In this document: positions 52,046 through 60,429 of the stretch, one piece after another
How positions within the stretch are numbered: position 1 is the stretch's first letter
Layout of the letters: each line of letters begins with the position of its first letter
NCBI GenBank assembly: GCA_963823735.1
Contig: CAWGMO010000010.1
Coordinates: forward strand, 620,001 to 684,000
Direction: 5' to 3'
Length of the DNA stretch: 64,000 nucleotides
DNA from: Actinoallomurus sp963823735
GTDB taxonomy: Bacteria; Actinomycetota; Actinomycetes; Streptosporangiales; Streptosporangiaceae
The notes under the pieces: generated by a model
Databases searched by the model: none
The model's input: only the letters and a program-made list of their open reading frames with translations
Told to the model about the DNA's origin: nothing
Position numbers and translations under genes: made by a program

Positions 52046-52816
52046 ATGACCTCGTTCGAGACGACCAGGCCGGACCAGATCGCCTACCTCGACCGGCTCG
52101 CCGGCACCGACACGGGCCGCTCCTACAAACGGCTCATGCTCGAAGAGCTCGACGTACGCGCCGGGCAGACCGTCCTGGATCTCGGCTGCGGTCCGGGCAC
52201 CGACCTGGGAGCCCTCGCCTCGGCCGTCACTTCGACGGGCACGGTGATCGGCGTCGACCACGACCCTCGCATGGTCGACACCGCGCGGGAGCGCACGGCC
52301 GGCGATGGCGTCGTGGACGTCCGGAACGGAGACGTCCATGAGCTGCCGCTGGCGGACGGCATCGCCGACCGGGCACGTACCGACCGGGTGCTGCAACACG
52401 TCGCCGACCCCGCACGGGCACTCGGCGAGATCCGCCGGGTGCTGCGGCCGGGCGGGCGCCTGGTCATGGGCGAGCCCGACTGGAGCACCTTGGCCATCGA
52501 CCATCCCGACCCCACCCTCACCCACGCGTACACCCGCCACGTCACCGACAAGGTGGTGCGCAACGCCGAGATCGGCCGCCAGCTGACCCGGCTGGCGACC
52601 GGCGCCGGATTCTCCGTCCCCACGGTCGCCCCCGTCACCCCGGTGTTCCGTGACGCGCGCGCCGCCGACCGGATCCTCGGCTTCGAGCGTACGACCGAAC
52701 GCGCAGTCGCGGCCGGCGACCTCACCGCCGACGAGGCACGGCGCTGGCTGGACCACCTCGCGCACGGGGTCTTCCTCGCAGCCGTGACCTTCTACGTCGT
52801 CGTCGCTACGGCGTAG
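52046..52816 (+). CDS. SAM-dependent methyltransferase (UbiE/type 11 like)
   Basis: The protein has 256 residues. Motif I is VLDLGCGPGTDLGALA, followed by GVDHDPRMVDTARERT and an LRPGGRLVMGEPDW strand, the usual class I order. No partner gene shows its substrate. Its 3' end overlaps the convergent broken gene by 25 bp, and it is the only clearly intact gene in an otherwise decayed stretch. Confidence 0.85.
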   Translation: MTSFETTRPDQIAYLDRLAGTDTGRSYKRLMLEELDVRAGQTVLDLGCGPGTDLGALASAVTSTGTVIGVDHDPRMVDTARERTAGDGVVDVRNGDVHELPLADGIADRARTDRVLQHVADPARALGEIRRVLRPGGRLVMGEPDWSTLAIDHPDPTLTHAYTRHVTDKVVRNAEIGRQLTRLATGAGFSVPTVAPVTPVFRDARAADRILGFERTTERAVAAGDLTADEARRWLDHLAHGVFLAAVTFYVVVATA

Positions 52817-53400
52817 GCAGCTTCTTCGCCACCGCCGTCGCGAGATTCCTCGATCGTCCGGCACAGCCGTTCGGTAGGCCAGGCGGCGTAGACGTTCACG
52901 GTGACCTCGTCGATGGTGGTCCCGGCGACGCTGTCGACGTAGCGCCGATACTGGACGCGTACGGTACAACTACCCTCGCCGTCCCCCTTCGGGCTCACAT
53001 GGCTTCGCCTGCCGCCGAGCATCACCGTCCGCCCGTCGTCCGTCAGGTCGTCGTCACGGGAGAACAGCACTCCGGCACGTACGCCGGTCTGGTCGCCGGT
53101 CCGCCAGCCGCCCACGTCGCGTTCCCCGTCCCGTGCGCTGAGACCTGGAATGACGGCGAGCTGCGCGTCGCCGGATCGGCGCAGGCGCTGACGTTGGCCA
53201 GAGAGTTCGCGGGAAAAGGGCCCTTAACGCCGTGGTGCCGCCCCTTCCGGAGCACCGCCGCGGCATGACCGGTGGCCGCCCCGGCGATGGCGCACAGGTC
53301 CTGCGGCGGTGTCGACAGCCTTTGCCGCGACAACGACCAACGCCACGACAGCGAGGACGCTGACAATGGCGCCTATCCAAACCAATACACGGCCCATCAT
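52792..53400 (-). pseudogene. Membrane-anchored extracytoplasmic protein, disrupted by two compensating frameshifts
   Basis: From the ATG-ATG at 53400 a membrane helix is read (GRVLVWIGAIVSVLAVVALV). The frame then needs a one-base loss near 53307 to enter LCAIAGAATGHAAAVLRKG and SLANVSACADPATR, and a one-base gain near 53165 to return to AQLAVIPGLSARDGERDVGG and the C-terminal part (CTVRVQYRRYVDSVAGTTID). Without these shifts a TAA at about 53224 stops translation. The parts resemble DUF3558-like anchored proteins, but I am not sure of the family. The cause is pseudogene decay or base-call errors. Confidence 0.5.
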
Positions 53401-53513
53401 TGACCACGCCCTGCCTCTGCACGTGCGGATTGACAGGGTCAGCGGTTTTTCGGCCGTACCAAATCCGGGATGCCGAAATGGCCGTAAGTTACGGTAGTCG
53501 CTTCAGGTGAGGG

Positions 53514-53550
53514 GCCTGCCGAGACACGGTGGTCGCCGCGCCCGGCAGGC
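53514..53550 (-). terminator. Candidate terminator after the small peptide ORF
   Basis: GCCTGCC (53514-53520) and GGCAGGC (53544-53550) are a perfect 7-bp inverted pair with a 23-nt loop, starting 6 nt beyond the stop of the 32-codon ORF on the minus strand. Confidence 0.35.
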
Positions 53551-53556
53551 GACGGT

Positions 53557-53655
53557 TCACAGGCAGACGCTGCCCTTGCTGCTCATTGTGAGCAGGTTGC
53601 AAGCCAGTTCCTCCTGCAACGCCACCTCGGCCTGCAAACGCAGAACTTCCTCCAT
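53557..53655 (-). CDS. Small peptide, possible orphan class III lanthipeptide-type precursor
   Basis: The peptide has 32 residues. AAGGAG lies 8 nt before the ATG at 53655, which decides this start over longer in-frame extensions whose upstream sequence looks non-coding. It begins MEEVLRLQ, matching the (M)E-x-V-L-x-L-Q leader box of class III precursors such as EryA and the ILELQ/LFDLQ boxes of labyrinthopeptin and SapB. An acidic stretch (ALQEELA) follows, then a core-like tail CNLLTMSSKGSVCL, which has Ser/Thr and Cys suited to (labi)lanthionine rings (S-x2-S-x-C). No kinase-cyclase or transporter gene lies beside it. The RiPP role is inference. Confidence 0.45.
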   Translation of the reverse strand: MEEVLRLQAEVALQEELACNLLTMSSKGSVCL

Positions 53656-53676
53656 ACTGACCACTCCTTTCATCTT

Positions 53677-53750
53677 GCGCCGTAGCAACGGCGCGCTTAT
53701 AGGGGTGAACCGGAAGATGGCATAAGTGTCCGACGAGCCGCTCAAGTCAA
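53677..53750 (-). promoter_or_regulatory. Possible promoter and leader hairpin of the small peptide ORF
   Basis: On the minus strand TTGACT (53750-53745) is followed after 17 nt by ACTTAT (53727-53722). Downstream, GCGCCG-6 nt-CGGCGC (53677-53694) forms a hairpin just before the ribosome-binding site. The stretch is AT-richer than its neighbours. Confidence 0.3.
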
Positions 53751-54050
53751 CGAAGAAATAGGCAAAACGTCTTGTCCGTTCGAGTATCACCCATCGACCG
53801 AATTCGCGCCAGATAGACATTTTTAGGCGCCAAGATCAAAAGGCGGCCGGGGTCTCAGTCCGACCCCTGGCACGACGTCAGCCTCCCGGTCCACCACACA
53901 CCGACGCGGCTTTAGACCCGGCCAACCCCATGCCCCGCGCTCGCCCCGCCCGCAAAACGTCGCGCCGGATCCGGTTGCCGCCCACGTCACAGGCCCGCAA
54001 CGTCACACCAGGCCCAGCCGACGCCCGCATCGGGTCAACCTGAAGGCGTA

Positions 54051-54131
54051 GCGAGTGCGGACGTCGCGCGCGTAGCGGAACGTCACGCACGTAGCGGAGG
54101 TCGGGAGGTGGTCGCGAGTGCGGGCGTCGCG
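54051..54131. repeat. Direct repeats in a gene-free stretch
   Basis: Positions 54051-54068 and 54114-54131 share 17 of 18 bases (GCGAGTGCGG-x-CGTCGCG), and CGTAGCGGA occurs twice between them. The surrounding 53.82-54.40 kb shows no convincing gene on either strand: the open frames there are Arg/Pro-rich and lack ribosome-binding sites. Confidence 0.4.
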
Positions 54132-54398
54132 GCGTTGACTGGCCTCTGGCACAGCCTGGTGGCAAACCGCCTGTGTCCAAGGCCGCTCCGTCCGCGTAGG
54201 CCAAGGGGCCTGGCTCGCGGTCGGACCACCTGAACCGCGCGGCAGGTGGGGCCTGGTTCGGGTCGCGCCGTTATGGCGCACTGGACGTCGACGCCGGCTG
54301 GCGGTGCACAGCCCACAGCGGGCGGCTCACAGGGCAGACCGGGGTCGCCTGCGTGACCGATCGACCACCGCCCACCGGGGTGCTGCGGGCGGGGTCGG

Positions 54399-56027
54399 CT
54401 ACTGGACGCTGGCGTTGCGGATGCAGGCGGCCTTTGCCCAGGAGATCGTTGGGGCCTGGCCGTTGCTCTGGCCCAGGGCGACGATCGAGCCGACGGTGAA
54501 GCAGTAGCCCTTGGTCGGGTTCAGGCCGGTGATCGTCGTCGTCAGCGTGTGCTGCGGCAGGGCCTGAGGGGGCTGGGAGCCGGTGTCGTCGGCCTGCTGG
54601 ACCATGATCGGGTAGTTGTTGCCCCTCGCCAGCCTCCAGTGGAGGACGACCAGCGGGCCCTTGGCGACGGCGCGCAGGGCTCGGGGTTTGGCGGCGAGCA
54701 TGACGCGTTCGGGGACTGCCGGGGCCGAGGGGCTGGGGGTCTGGGCGGCGGCCGGGGTCGGCGTCGGGGCGTTCGTCGGCTTGTCGGCGCCCTTTCCCAG
54801 GAGCAGCAAGGCGCCTACGCCGATTCCCGTGCCGAGCAGCAGGACGGCGAGGGCGCCGGCGACGAGGCCTCCGCGGCGGCCCGCGGTGTCGACGGGCGGT
54901 GTCTCGGTTTCGCGTTCCCGCTGTTCCTTGGTCGCGGCCAGTGTGCGTGGCGTGGCCTCGCGTGGGCCGTGGCGCGGCCTCGGCGGGGCCGTCGTCTGCT
55001 GGTACGCGGCGGCCGGCGCCACAGGCGCCGCGGGCGCGACCGGCGCCGCCGGCGCCGCGGCGTCCGGGTGGGCGGCGGGCAGGTGGGGTTCGTACTGCTG
55101 CATCAGCTGTTCGAACGCCGGGCTCGTGTAGCCCGAGTGGTCGACCTCAGGCGGCGCCGGTGGCGGCGGGGAGGTCATCGAGTCGCTGCCGGCCAGCTCC
55201 GTCACGGGCAGCCGGAGGTCGGACTGGAGCTGCTGGAGCCGGGTCGCGAACGCCACGGCCGTCGGGTAGCGGGCGTCCGGGGACTTGGCCATGGCCTTGG
55301 CGATGACGTCGTACACCTGCGGCGCGATGTCGGGGCGCTGGAACTGCGGCGGCGGGTCGTTGAGGATGCGCATCATCAGTGGCCCGATGCCCGAGCCGGC
55401 GCCGCCCTTGAACGGCGGGCCGCCCGCGAGGAGCTGGTACATCGACGACGCCAGCGCGTACACGTCCGACGTCACTCCCGGCGGCAGGCCGTTGACGATC
55501 TCCGGGGCGGCGTGGTGCGGCGTGAAGGCGTTCGTGTGGGTGGCCTCGGAGGCGTCGACGAGGCGTGCGACGCCGAAGTCGGCGAGGGCCGGTTCGCCGT
55601 ACTTGGAGACGAGGATGTTCTGCGGTTTGACGTCGCGGTGCAGTACCTCGGCCTCGTGCGTCGCCGCGAGCGCGCCGGCGATCTTCACTCCGATGCGGAG
55701 TACGTCGGGTACGGGCAGCGGGCCCTCGCGGGACAGCCGGTCGCGCAGCGAGCCGCGTTCGAAGTAGTCCATCGCGATGAACGGGCGGCCGGCGGCCGTC
55801 ATCCCCGTGTCGAGCACCGTCACGACGTTCGGGTGGCCGGTGAGCCGCCCGGTGATCTGGCACTCGCGCTCGAACCGCCGCATCGTCGCGTCGTCGACCG
55901 CCTCGACGGACAGCACCTTCAGCGCGACGACCCGGTCGAGACGCTCCTGCTGGGCGCGGTAGACGACGCTGAACCCGCCTTCGCCCGCCCGCTCCAGGAT
56001 GCGATAGCCGGGGACCTGGTCGATCAT
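54399..56027 (-). CDS. Membrane Ser/Thr protein kinase (PknB-like) with extracytoplasmic Fn3-like domain
   Basis: The protein has 542 residues. AAGGGA precedes the ATG. The kinase domain (8-260) has GEGGFSVVY, Lys37 in VALKVL, HRDVKPQN (130-137) and DFGVARL (150-156), all intact. A Pro/Ala-rich linker with PAAPVAPAA repeats (about 310-345) and a membrane helix (about 388-412) follow. The outer part (about 450-542) resembles fibronectin type III (LVVLHWRL, GYCFTVGSI) rather than PASTA repeats, so it may sense a ligand other than muropeptides. Confidence 0.9.
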   Translation of the reverse strand: MIDQVPGYRILERAGEGGFSVVYRAQQERLDRVVALKVLSVEAVDDATMRRFERECQITGRLTGHPNVVTVLDTGMTAAGRPFIAMDYFERGSLRDRLSREGPLPVPDVLRIGVKIAGALAATHEAEVLHRDVKPQNILVSKYGEPALADFGVARLVDASEATHTNAFTPHHAAPEIVNGLPPGVTSDVYALASSMYQLLAGGPPFKGGAGSGIGPLMMRILNDPPPQFQRPDIAPQVYDVIAKAMAKSPDARYPTAVAFATRLQQLQSDLRLPVTELAGSDSMTSPPPPAPPEVDHSGYTSPAFEQLMQQYEPHLPAAHPDAAAPAAPVAPAAPVAPAAAYQQTTAPPRPRHGPREATPRTLAATKEQRERETETPPVDTAGRRGGLVAGALAVLLLGTGIGVGALLLLGKGADKPTNAPTPTPAAAQTPSPSAPAVPERVMLAAKPRALRAVAKGPLVVLHWRLARGNNYPIMVQQADDTGSQPPQALPQHTLTTTITGLNPTKGYCFTVGSIVALGQSNGQAPTISWAKAACIRNASVQ

Positions 56028-56120
56028 GCGGTCCCTTCGTCGTAGGGGTGGGGAGCAGCGGGGACTGCGTCCCGGTTGATGGTAGTACGAGTCCCTGGCC
56101 GCAGAGAGACGGAGCAGCGC

Positions 56121-57890
56121 ATGGAGACCATCCCCGTGACGGCGCCGATGCACGGCACCATCGTCAGTATCGACGTCGCCCCCGGGCAGTCCGTTCCCGA
56201 AGGGACGCCGCTGCTGGTGATCGAGTCGATGAAGATGGAACACCTGGTGAGCGCGCCCGCCGGCGGCATCGTCCGCGGCGTCCCCGTCGAGCCGGGCGAG
56301 ATCGTCACCGAGGGGCAGGTGCTGGTCGACCTGGAGGAGAGCGACGTCGAGGCGGCCGAGGACTCCGCCACGGCCACGGCCGGAGAGCGCCGGGACCTCG
56401 CCGAGGTGCTGCGCCGCCATGACACGGGCCTCGACGCCGCCCGTACCGAGGCCGTACGCCGCCGGCACTCCACCGGGCACCGCACCGCGCGCGAGAACAT
56501 CGACGACCTCTGCGACACCTTCACCGAGTACGGCGCGCTGGTCATCGCCGCCCAGCGGCGCCGCCGCTCCCTCGACGACCTGATCGAGAAGACCCCGGCG
56601 GACGGCCTCGTCGCCGGCGTCGGCGACGTCAACGGGCGGCCCGCCGTCGTCATGGCGTACGACTACATGGTCCTGGCCGGCACCCAGGGCGCCATGAACC
56701 ACTACAAGAAGGACCGGATGCTGGAGCTGGCCGCCCGGCGCGAACTGCCCGTCGTGCTGTTCGCCGAAGGCGGGGGCGGACGGCCCGGCGACACGGACAC
56801 CACCTCGGTGTCCGGCCTGGACTGCATGGCGTTCTACCTGTTCGCGCGGCTCAGCGGCCAGGTGCCACTCGTCGGGATCGCGTCGGGACGCTGCTTCGCC
56901 GGCAACGCCGCCCTCCTCGGCTGCTGCGACGTCGTGATCGCGACGGAGGACTCGAACATCGGCATGGGCGGCCCGGCGATGATCGAGGGGGGCGGCCTCG
57001 GGGTCTTCGCTCCCGAGGAGGTCGGGCCGATGTCCGTGCAGGTCCCGAACGGCGTGGTGGACATACCGGTCGCCGACGAGGCCGAGGCCGTACGCGCCGC
57101 GAAGCGGTACCTCTCCTACTTCCAGGGGCCTTCCGGCGGCTGGGAGTGCGCGGAACAGGAGATGCTGCGGGACCTCGTCCCGGAGGACCGCAAGCGCGTG
57201 TACGACGTGCGCGCGGTGATCGACGCCCTCGCCGACACCGGCTCGGCGCTGGAGCTGCGGCGCGCGTACGGGCCGGGCATCGTGACGGCGCTGGTCCGCG
57301 TCGAGGGCGTGCCGATGGGCCTGGTCGCCAGCAACCCTGCCCATCTCGGCGGCGCGATCGACGCGGACGGGGCGGACAAGGCGTCGCGTTTCATGAAGCT
57401 CTGCGACGCCTTCGGGCTGCCGCTGGTCTCGCTCTGCGACACTCCCGGGTTCATGGTCGGCCCCGACGCCGAGAAGACGGCCACCGTGCGGCATTTCTCC
57501 CGGATGTTCGTGACCGGGGCGAACCTTCGCGTCCCGCTCGTGACGGTCATCCTGCGCAAGGCGTACGGCCTCGGCGCCCAGGCCATGGCCGGCGGCAGCC
57601 TCAAGACGCCGGCCGCCACCGTCGCCTGGCCGACCGGCGAGCTGGGCGGCATGGGCCTCGAAGGCGCCGTACGCCTCGGGTACCGCAAGGAGCTGGAGGC
57701 CGCCGAGGACCCGGACGCCCTCTTCGACGAGCTGGTCGCCGCCTCGTACGAGAAGGGCAAGGCGCTGTCGGCGGCGACGGTCTATGAGATCGACGACGTG
57801 ATCGACCCGGCCGATACCCGCCGGTGGATCACCACCGCCGTACGCGACGCGCCTCGCGGGGACCGCCGGATGCCGCTCGACACCTGGTGA
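56121..57890 (+). CDS. Acyl-CoA carboxyltransferase with N-terminal biotin carboxyl carrier domain
   Basis: The protein has 589 residues. Residues 1-75 form a biotinyl domain with the biotin-attachment motif ESMKME (Lys38). The rest is an AccD/PccB-type carboxyltransferase with both halves present, including GGGGRPGDTD and DTPGFMVGPDAEKTATVRH. Fusing the carrier to the front of the carboxyltransferase is unusual; the carrier is normally on the biotin carboxylase (AccA) chain. It would carboxylate an acyl- or enoyl-CoA. A biotin carboxylase is needed but not present in the window. Confidence 0.85.
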   Translation: METIPVTAPMHGTIVSIDVAPGQSVPEGTPLLVIESMKMEHLVSAPAGGIVRGVPVEPGEIVTEGQVLVDLEESDVEAAEDSATATAGERRDLAEVLRRHDTGLDAARTEAVRRRHSTGHRTARENIDDLCDTFTEYGALVIAAQRRRRSLDDLIEKTPADGLVAGVGDVNGRPAVVMAYDYMVLAGTQGAMNHYKKDRMLELAARRELPVVLFAEGGGGRPGDTDTTSVSGLDCMAFYLFARLSGQVPLVGIASGRCFAGNAALLGCCDVVIATEDSNIGMGGPAMIEGGGLGVFAPEEVGPMSVQVPNGVVDIPVADEAEAVRAAKRYLSYFQGPSGGWECAEQEMLRDLVPEDRKRVYDVRAVIDALADTGSALELRRAYGPGIVTALVRVEGVPMGLVASNPAHLGGAIDADGADKASRFMKLCDAFGLPLVSLCDTPGFMVGPDAEKTATVRHFSRMFVTGANLRVPLVTVILRKAYGLGAQAMAGGSLKTPAATVAWPTGELGGMGLEGAVRLGYRKELEAAEDPDALFDELVAASYEKGKALSAATVYEIDDVIDPADTRRWITTAVRDAPRGDRRMPLDTW

Positions 57891-57906
57891 CCGCCAGACT
57901 GGTGGC

Positions 57907-58881
57907 ATGTACGCCCATGTCGGGGGATACCTGGCGACCGACCTCGTCGACGTGACCAGCGACCTCGCCGCGCTCGACTCGTCGGGGTTCTGGGCCGTCG
58001 TGATCACTTATGAGGGAAAGGTGACGTGCGCCCGCTTCGCCACGGTCCGTACGGCTCCACTCGCCTTCGCCCCGTGGGAGGGCCCGCCGCGCGACGCCTG
58101 GTCCACCTCGCTGGACGAGGCCGCGTACGTCACCGGCGTCGAGGCGATCCGCGCGGCGATCGCCGAGGGCATCGTCTACCAGGCGAACCTTTGCCGCGTG
58201 CTGGCCGCCCCGTTGACCTCGCCCGACCTGCTCGGGCTCGGGTACGCGCTGTCCCGGCGCAACCCCGCCCCGTACGCCGCCGTCATGCGGCTGCCCGGCC
58301 TGCAGATCGCCTCGGCCTCGCCCGAGCTGTACCTGTCCCGCGACGGCGACGTCGTGGAGTCCCGGCCGATCAAGGGCACCGGGCGTACGCCGGACGACCT
58401 GCTGCCCAAGGACCACGCCGAGAACGTCATGATCGTCGACCTGGTGCGCAACGACCTCGGCCGGGTCGCCTCGGTGGGGTCGGTGACGGTACCCGCGCTG
58501 TGCGCCCTGGAGGAACATCCCGGTCTGGTGCACCTCGTCTCGACCGTACGGGCGCGGCTGCTGCCGGGAGCGGGATGGCCGGAGCTGATCGGCGCGACGT
58601 TCCCGCCCGGCTCGGTCACCGGAGCGCCGAAGTCCAGCGCCCTGACCGTGCTCAATGAACTCGAACCGGAGCCGCGCGGCCCGTACTGTGGGGGCATCGG
58701 CTGGGTGGACGCGGAGTCCCGGCGTGGCGCACTCGCGGTCGGCATCCGGACCTTCTGGGCGGAGGACGACATGCTCAGGTTCGGCACCGGCGCGGGCATC
58801 ACGTGGCACTCCGACCCCAGGCGCGAATGGCTGGAGACCGAGCTGAAAGCGGCTCGGCTATTGGAGGTAGCTTCGCGGTGA
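57907..58881 (+). CDS. pabB: Aminodeoxychorismate synthase component I (short form)
   Basis: The protein has 324 residues, shorter than the 450 or so of E. coli PabB, with a reduced N-terminal lobe. The chorismate-binding core is complete: VYQANLCR, SPELYLSRDGDVVESRPIKG (Lys of PIKGT), RNDLGRV, PGSVTGAPK and GIGWVD. It converts chorismate with ammonia to 4-amino-4-deoxychorismate for folate. The gene ends overlapping pabC (GTGA). Confidence 0.88.
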   Translation: MYAHVGGYLATDLVDVTSDLAALDSSGFWAVVITYEGKVTCARFATVRTAPLAFAPWEGPPRDAWSTSLDEAAYVTGVEAIRAAIAEGIVYQANLCRVLAAPLTSPDLLGLGYALSRRNPAPYAAVMRLPGLQIASASPELYLSRDGDVVESRPIKGTGRTPDDLLPKDHAENVMIVDLVRNDLGRVASVGSVTVPALCALEEHPGLVHLVSTVRARLLPGAGWPELIGATFPPGSVTGAPKSSALTVLNELEPEPRGPYCGGIGWVDAESRRGALAVGIRTFWAEDDMLRFGTGAGITWHSDPRREWLETELKAARLLEVASR

Positions 58882-59732
58882 TCAACAGTCAGGGATCCGA
58901 CGGCGGCGTGCCGGTCTGGATCAACGGGGAACTGCGCGCCCCTGAAGACGCGCGCGTGTCAGTTTTCGACCACGGGATCCTCGTGGGCGACGGCGTGTTC
59001 GAGACGGTCAAGGCGGTGCGCGGGCAGACCTTCGCGCTGACCCGTCACCTCGACCGGCTCGCCGTCTCGGCGGCCGGCCTCGGCCTGCCAGAGCCGGACC
59101 TGGACGCGATCCGCCAGGGCACCCTCGACCTGCTCGCCGCCCTCCCGGACTGGGAGCTCGGCCGCATCCGCATCACCTTCACCAGCGGTACGGGCCCGCT
59201 CGGCTCCGACCGCGGCACCCAGGGCCCGACCGCGATCGTCGCCGCCGCGCCGCAGACACCGTTCCCGCCCACCGGTGACGTGACGGTCGTGCCGTGGCCG
59301 CGCAACGAGCGCGGCGCCCTGTCCGGCCTGAAGACCACGTCGTACGGCGACAACGCCAAGGCGCTCGACTACGCCCACCAGCACGGCGGCGCCGAGGCGA
59401 TCTTCGGGAACCTCGCCGGGAACCTCTGCGAGGGCACCGGCTCGAACGTCTTCCTCGCCCGCGGCGGCCGGCTGATCACCCCGCCGCTGTCCTCGGGCTG
59501 CCTCGCCGGGATCACCCGCGCCCTGGTGCTCGAATGGTCCGGCGGAGACGAGGCCGACGTGCCGCTCACCGAGTTCGCCGCCGCCGACGAGGCGTTCCTG
59601 ACCTCGACGACCCGCGACGTCCAGCCGATCCGTGCCGTCGACGGCGTCATCCTGCCGAGCGCGCCCGGACCCATCACCCGCAAGGCCATGGAGATCTTCG
59701 CCGAGCGCAGCGCGGCCGACATCGATCCGTGA
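58878..59732 (+). CDS. pabC: 4-amino-4-deoxychorismate lyase (class IV PLP fold)
   Basis: The protein has 284 residues from a GTG overlapping the pabB stop. The fold-type IV PLP motifs are visible: VFDHGILVGDGVFET, the PLP Lys in TTSYGDNAKALDYA and the phosphate-binding LCEGTGSNVFLA. It makes 4-aminobenzoate and pyruvate. Branched-chain aminotransferase relatives share the fold, but pairing with pabB makes PabC the better call. Confidence 0.88.
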   Translation: MINSQGSDGGVPVWINGELRAPEDARVSVFDHGILVGDGVFETVKAVRGQTFALTRHLDRLAVSAAGLGLPEPDLDAIRQGTLDLLAALPDWELGRIRITFTSGTGPLGSDRGTQGPTAIVAAAPQTPFPPTGDVTVVPWPRNERGALSGLKTTSYGDNAKALDYAHQHGGAEAIFGNLAGNLCEGTGSNVFLARGGRLITPPLSSGCLAGITRALVLEWSGGDEADVPLTEFAAADEAFLTSTTRDVQPIRAVDGVILPSAPGPITRKAMEIFAERSAADIDP

Positions 59733-59739
59733 TCCTGAA

Positions 59740-59787
59740 GCCCCGCGCGGGGTGCGGGCCGGTTGCGGGAGGCATCCGGCGCGGGGC
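59740..59787. terminator. Candidate terminator between pabC and the SsgA-like gene
   Basis: GCCCCGCGC (59740-59748) and GCGCGGGGC (59779-59787) are inverted 9-mers, and CCCCGCGCGGGG (59741-59752) is itself palindromic. They lie between converging genes. Confidence 0.35.
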
Positions 59788-59805
59788 CGTGGTGAAGTTT
59801 TTACG

Positions 59806-60225
59806 TCAGGAGTGCCAGAGCAGATCGTCGAGTTCCGCCTCGATGTCGATGAAATCCGATTCCCGGCCGGCGGCGACGATCTCGTACGTCCGGTTGAGGA
59901 AGTCGGTCAGCGGCGTCAGAGGAGCCTCGAAGTGCGCCGTGCCGAACGGCGACGAGAGTGTCAGGTTCAGTCCGCAATCACCCGCGTCGTCCGCCGGCCA
60001 GACCTGAACGTCCCCGTCCCCGACCTTGTGCACGACACCGACGGTGAGCAGCTCACGAGCGAAGATCCACTCCACCGGGTCGTCGTCTCCCACGTGGAAG
60101 GCGACACGAATCGCGTACGGGTCGTCGGCGGAGTACTCCAGGGTCGCGAGCAGCGGGACCGTCGTACGGTCAGGAACGACGAGCCGAAGGCCGACCTCTG
60201 CTGAGGCGGTGCTGCTGCTGTTCAT
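59806..60225 (-). CDS. SsgA-like sporulation/cell division regulator (SALP family)
   Basis: The protein has 139 residues, the normal length. The LRLVVPDRTTVPLLATLEYSADDPYAI start, ARELL, and DFLNRTYEIVAAGRESDFID follow the SsgA/SsgB pattern. SsgB-type proteins bring FtsZ to division sites in sporulating aerial hyphae of actinomycetes. It is most like SsgB among the family in length and motifs, but the paralogue identity is not certain. It stands alone. Confidence 0.85.
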   Translation of the reverse strand: MNSSSTASAEVGLRLVVPDRTTVPLLATLEYSADDPYAIRVAFHVGDDDPVEWIFARELLTVGVVHKVGDGDVQVWPADDAGDCGLNLTLSSPFGTAHFEAPLTPLTDFLNRTYEIVAAGRESDFIDIEAELDDLLWHS

Positions 60226-60429
60226 CGGGCCATTCCTTCAGGCGTCGGACCCGCATCGCGGGCACTCGGTGAGGACTTCGCTCCCTCCAACGGGTGTCCC
60301 CTTCGGTCTATGACCCGTAACTGCCGAAACTCCTAAGAACATTCCGCCCCCCGTACCCAGTGTGACCGGCCTCCCTCCCCTGATACCCGCTCTGACCTGC
60401 GCGGAAGCCGAGTGATCTAGGCTCGCTGT

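Noticed and set aside
53878..54316. Overlapping minus-strand open frames of 77-108 codons
   Set aside because: They are Arg/Pro-rich with no ribosome-binding site, no domain pattern and no codon bias like the neighbouring genes; read as non-coding.
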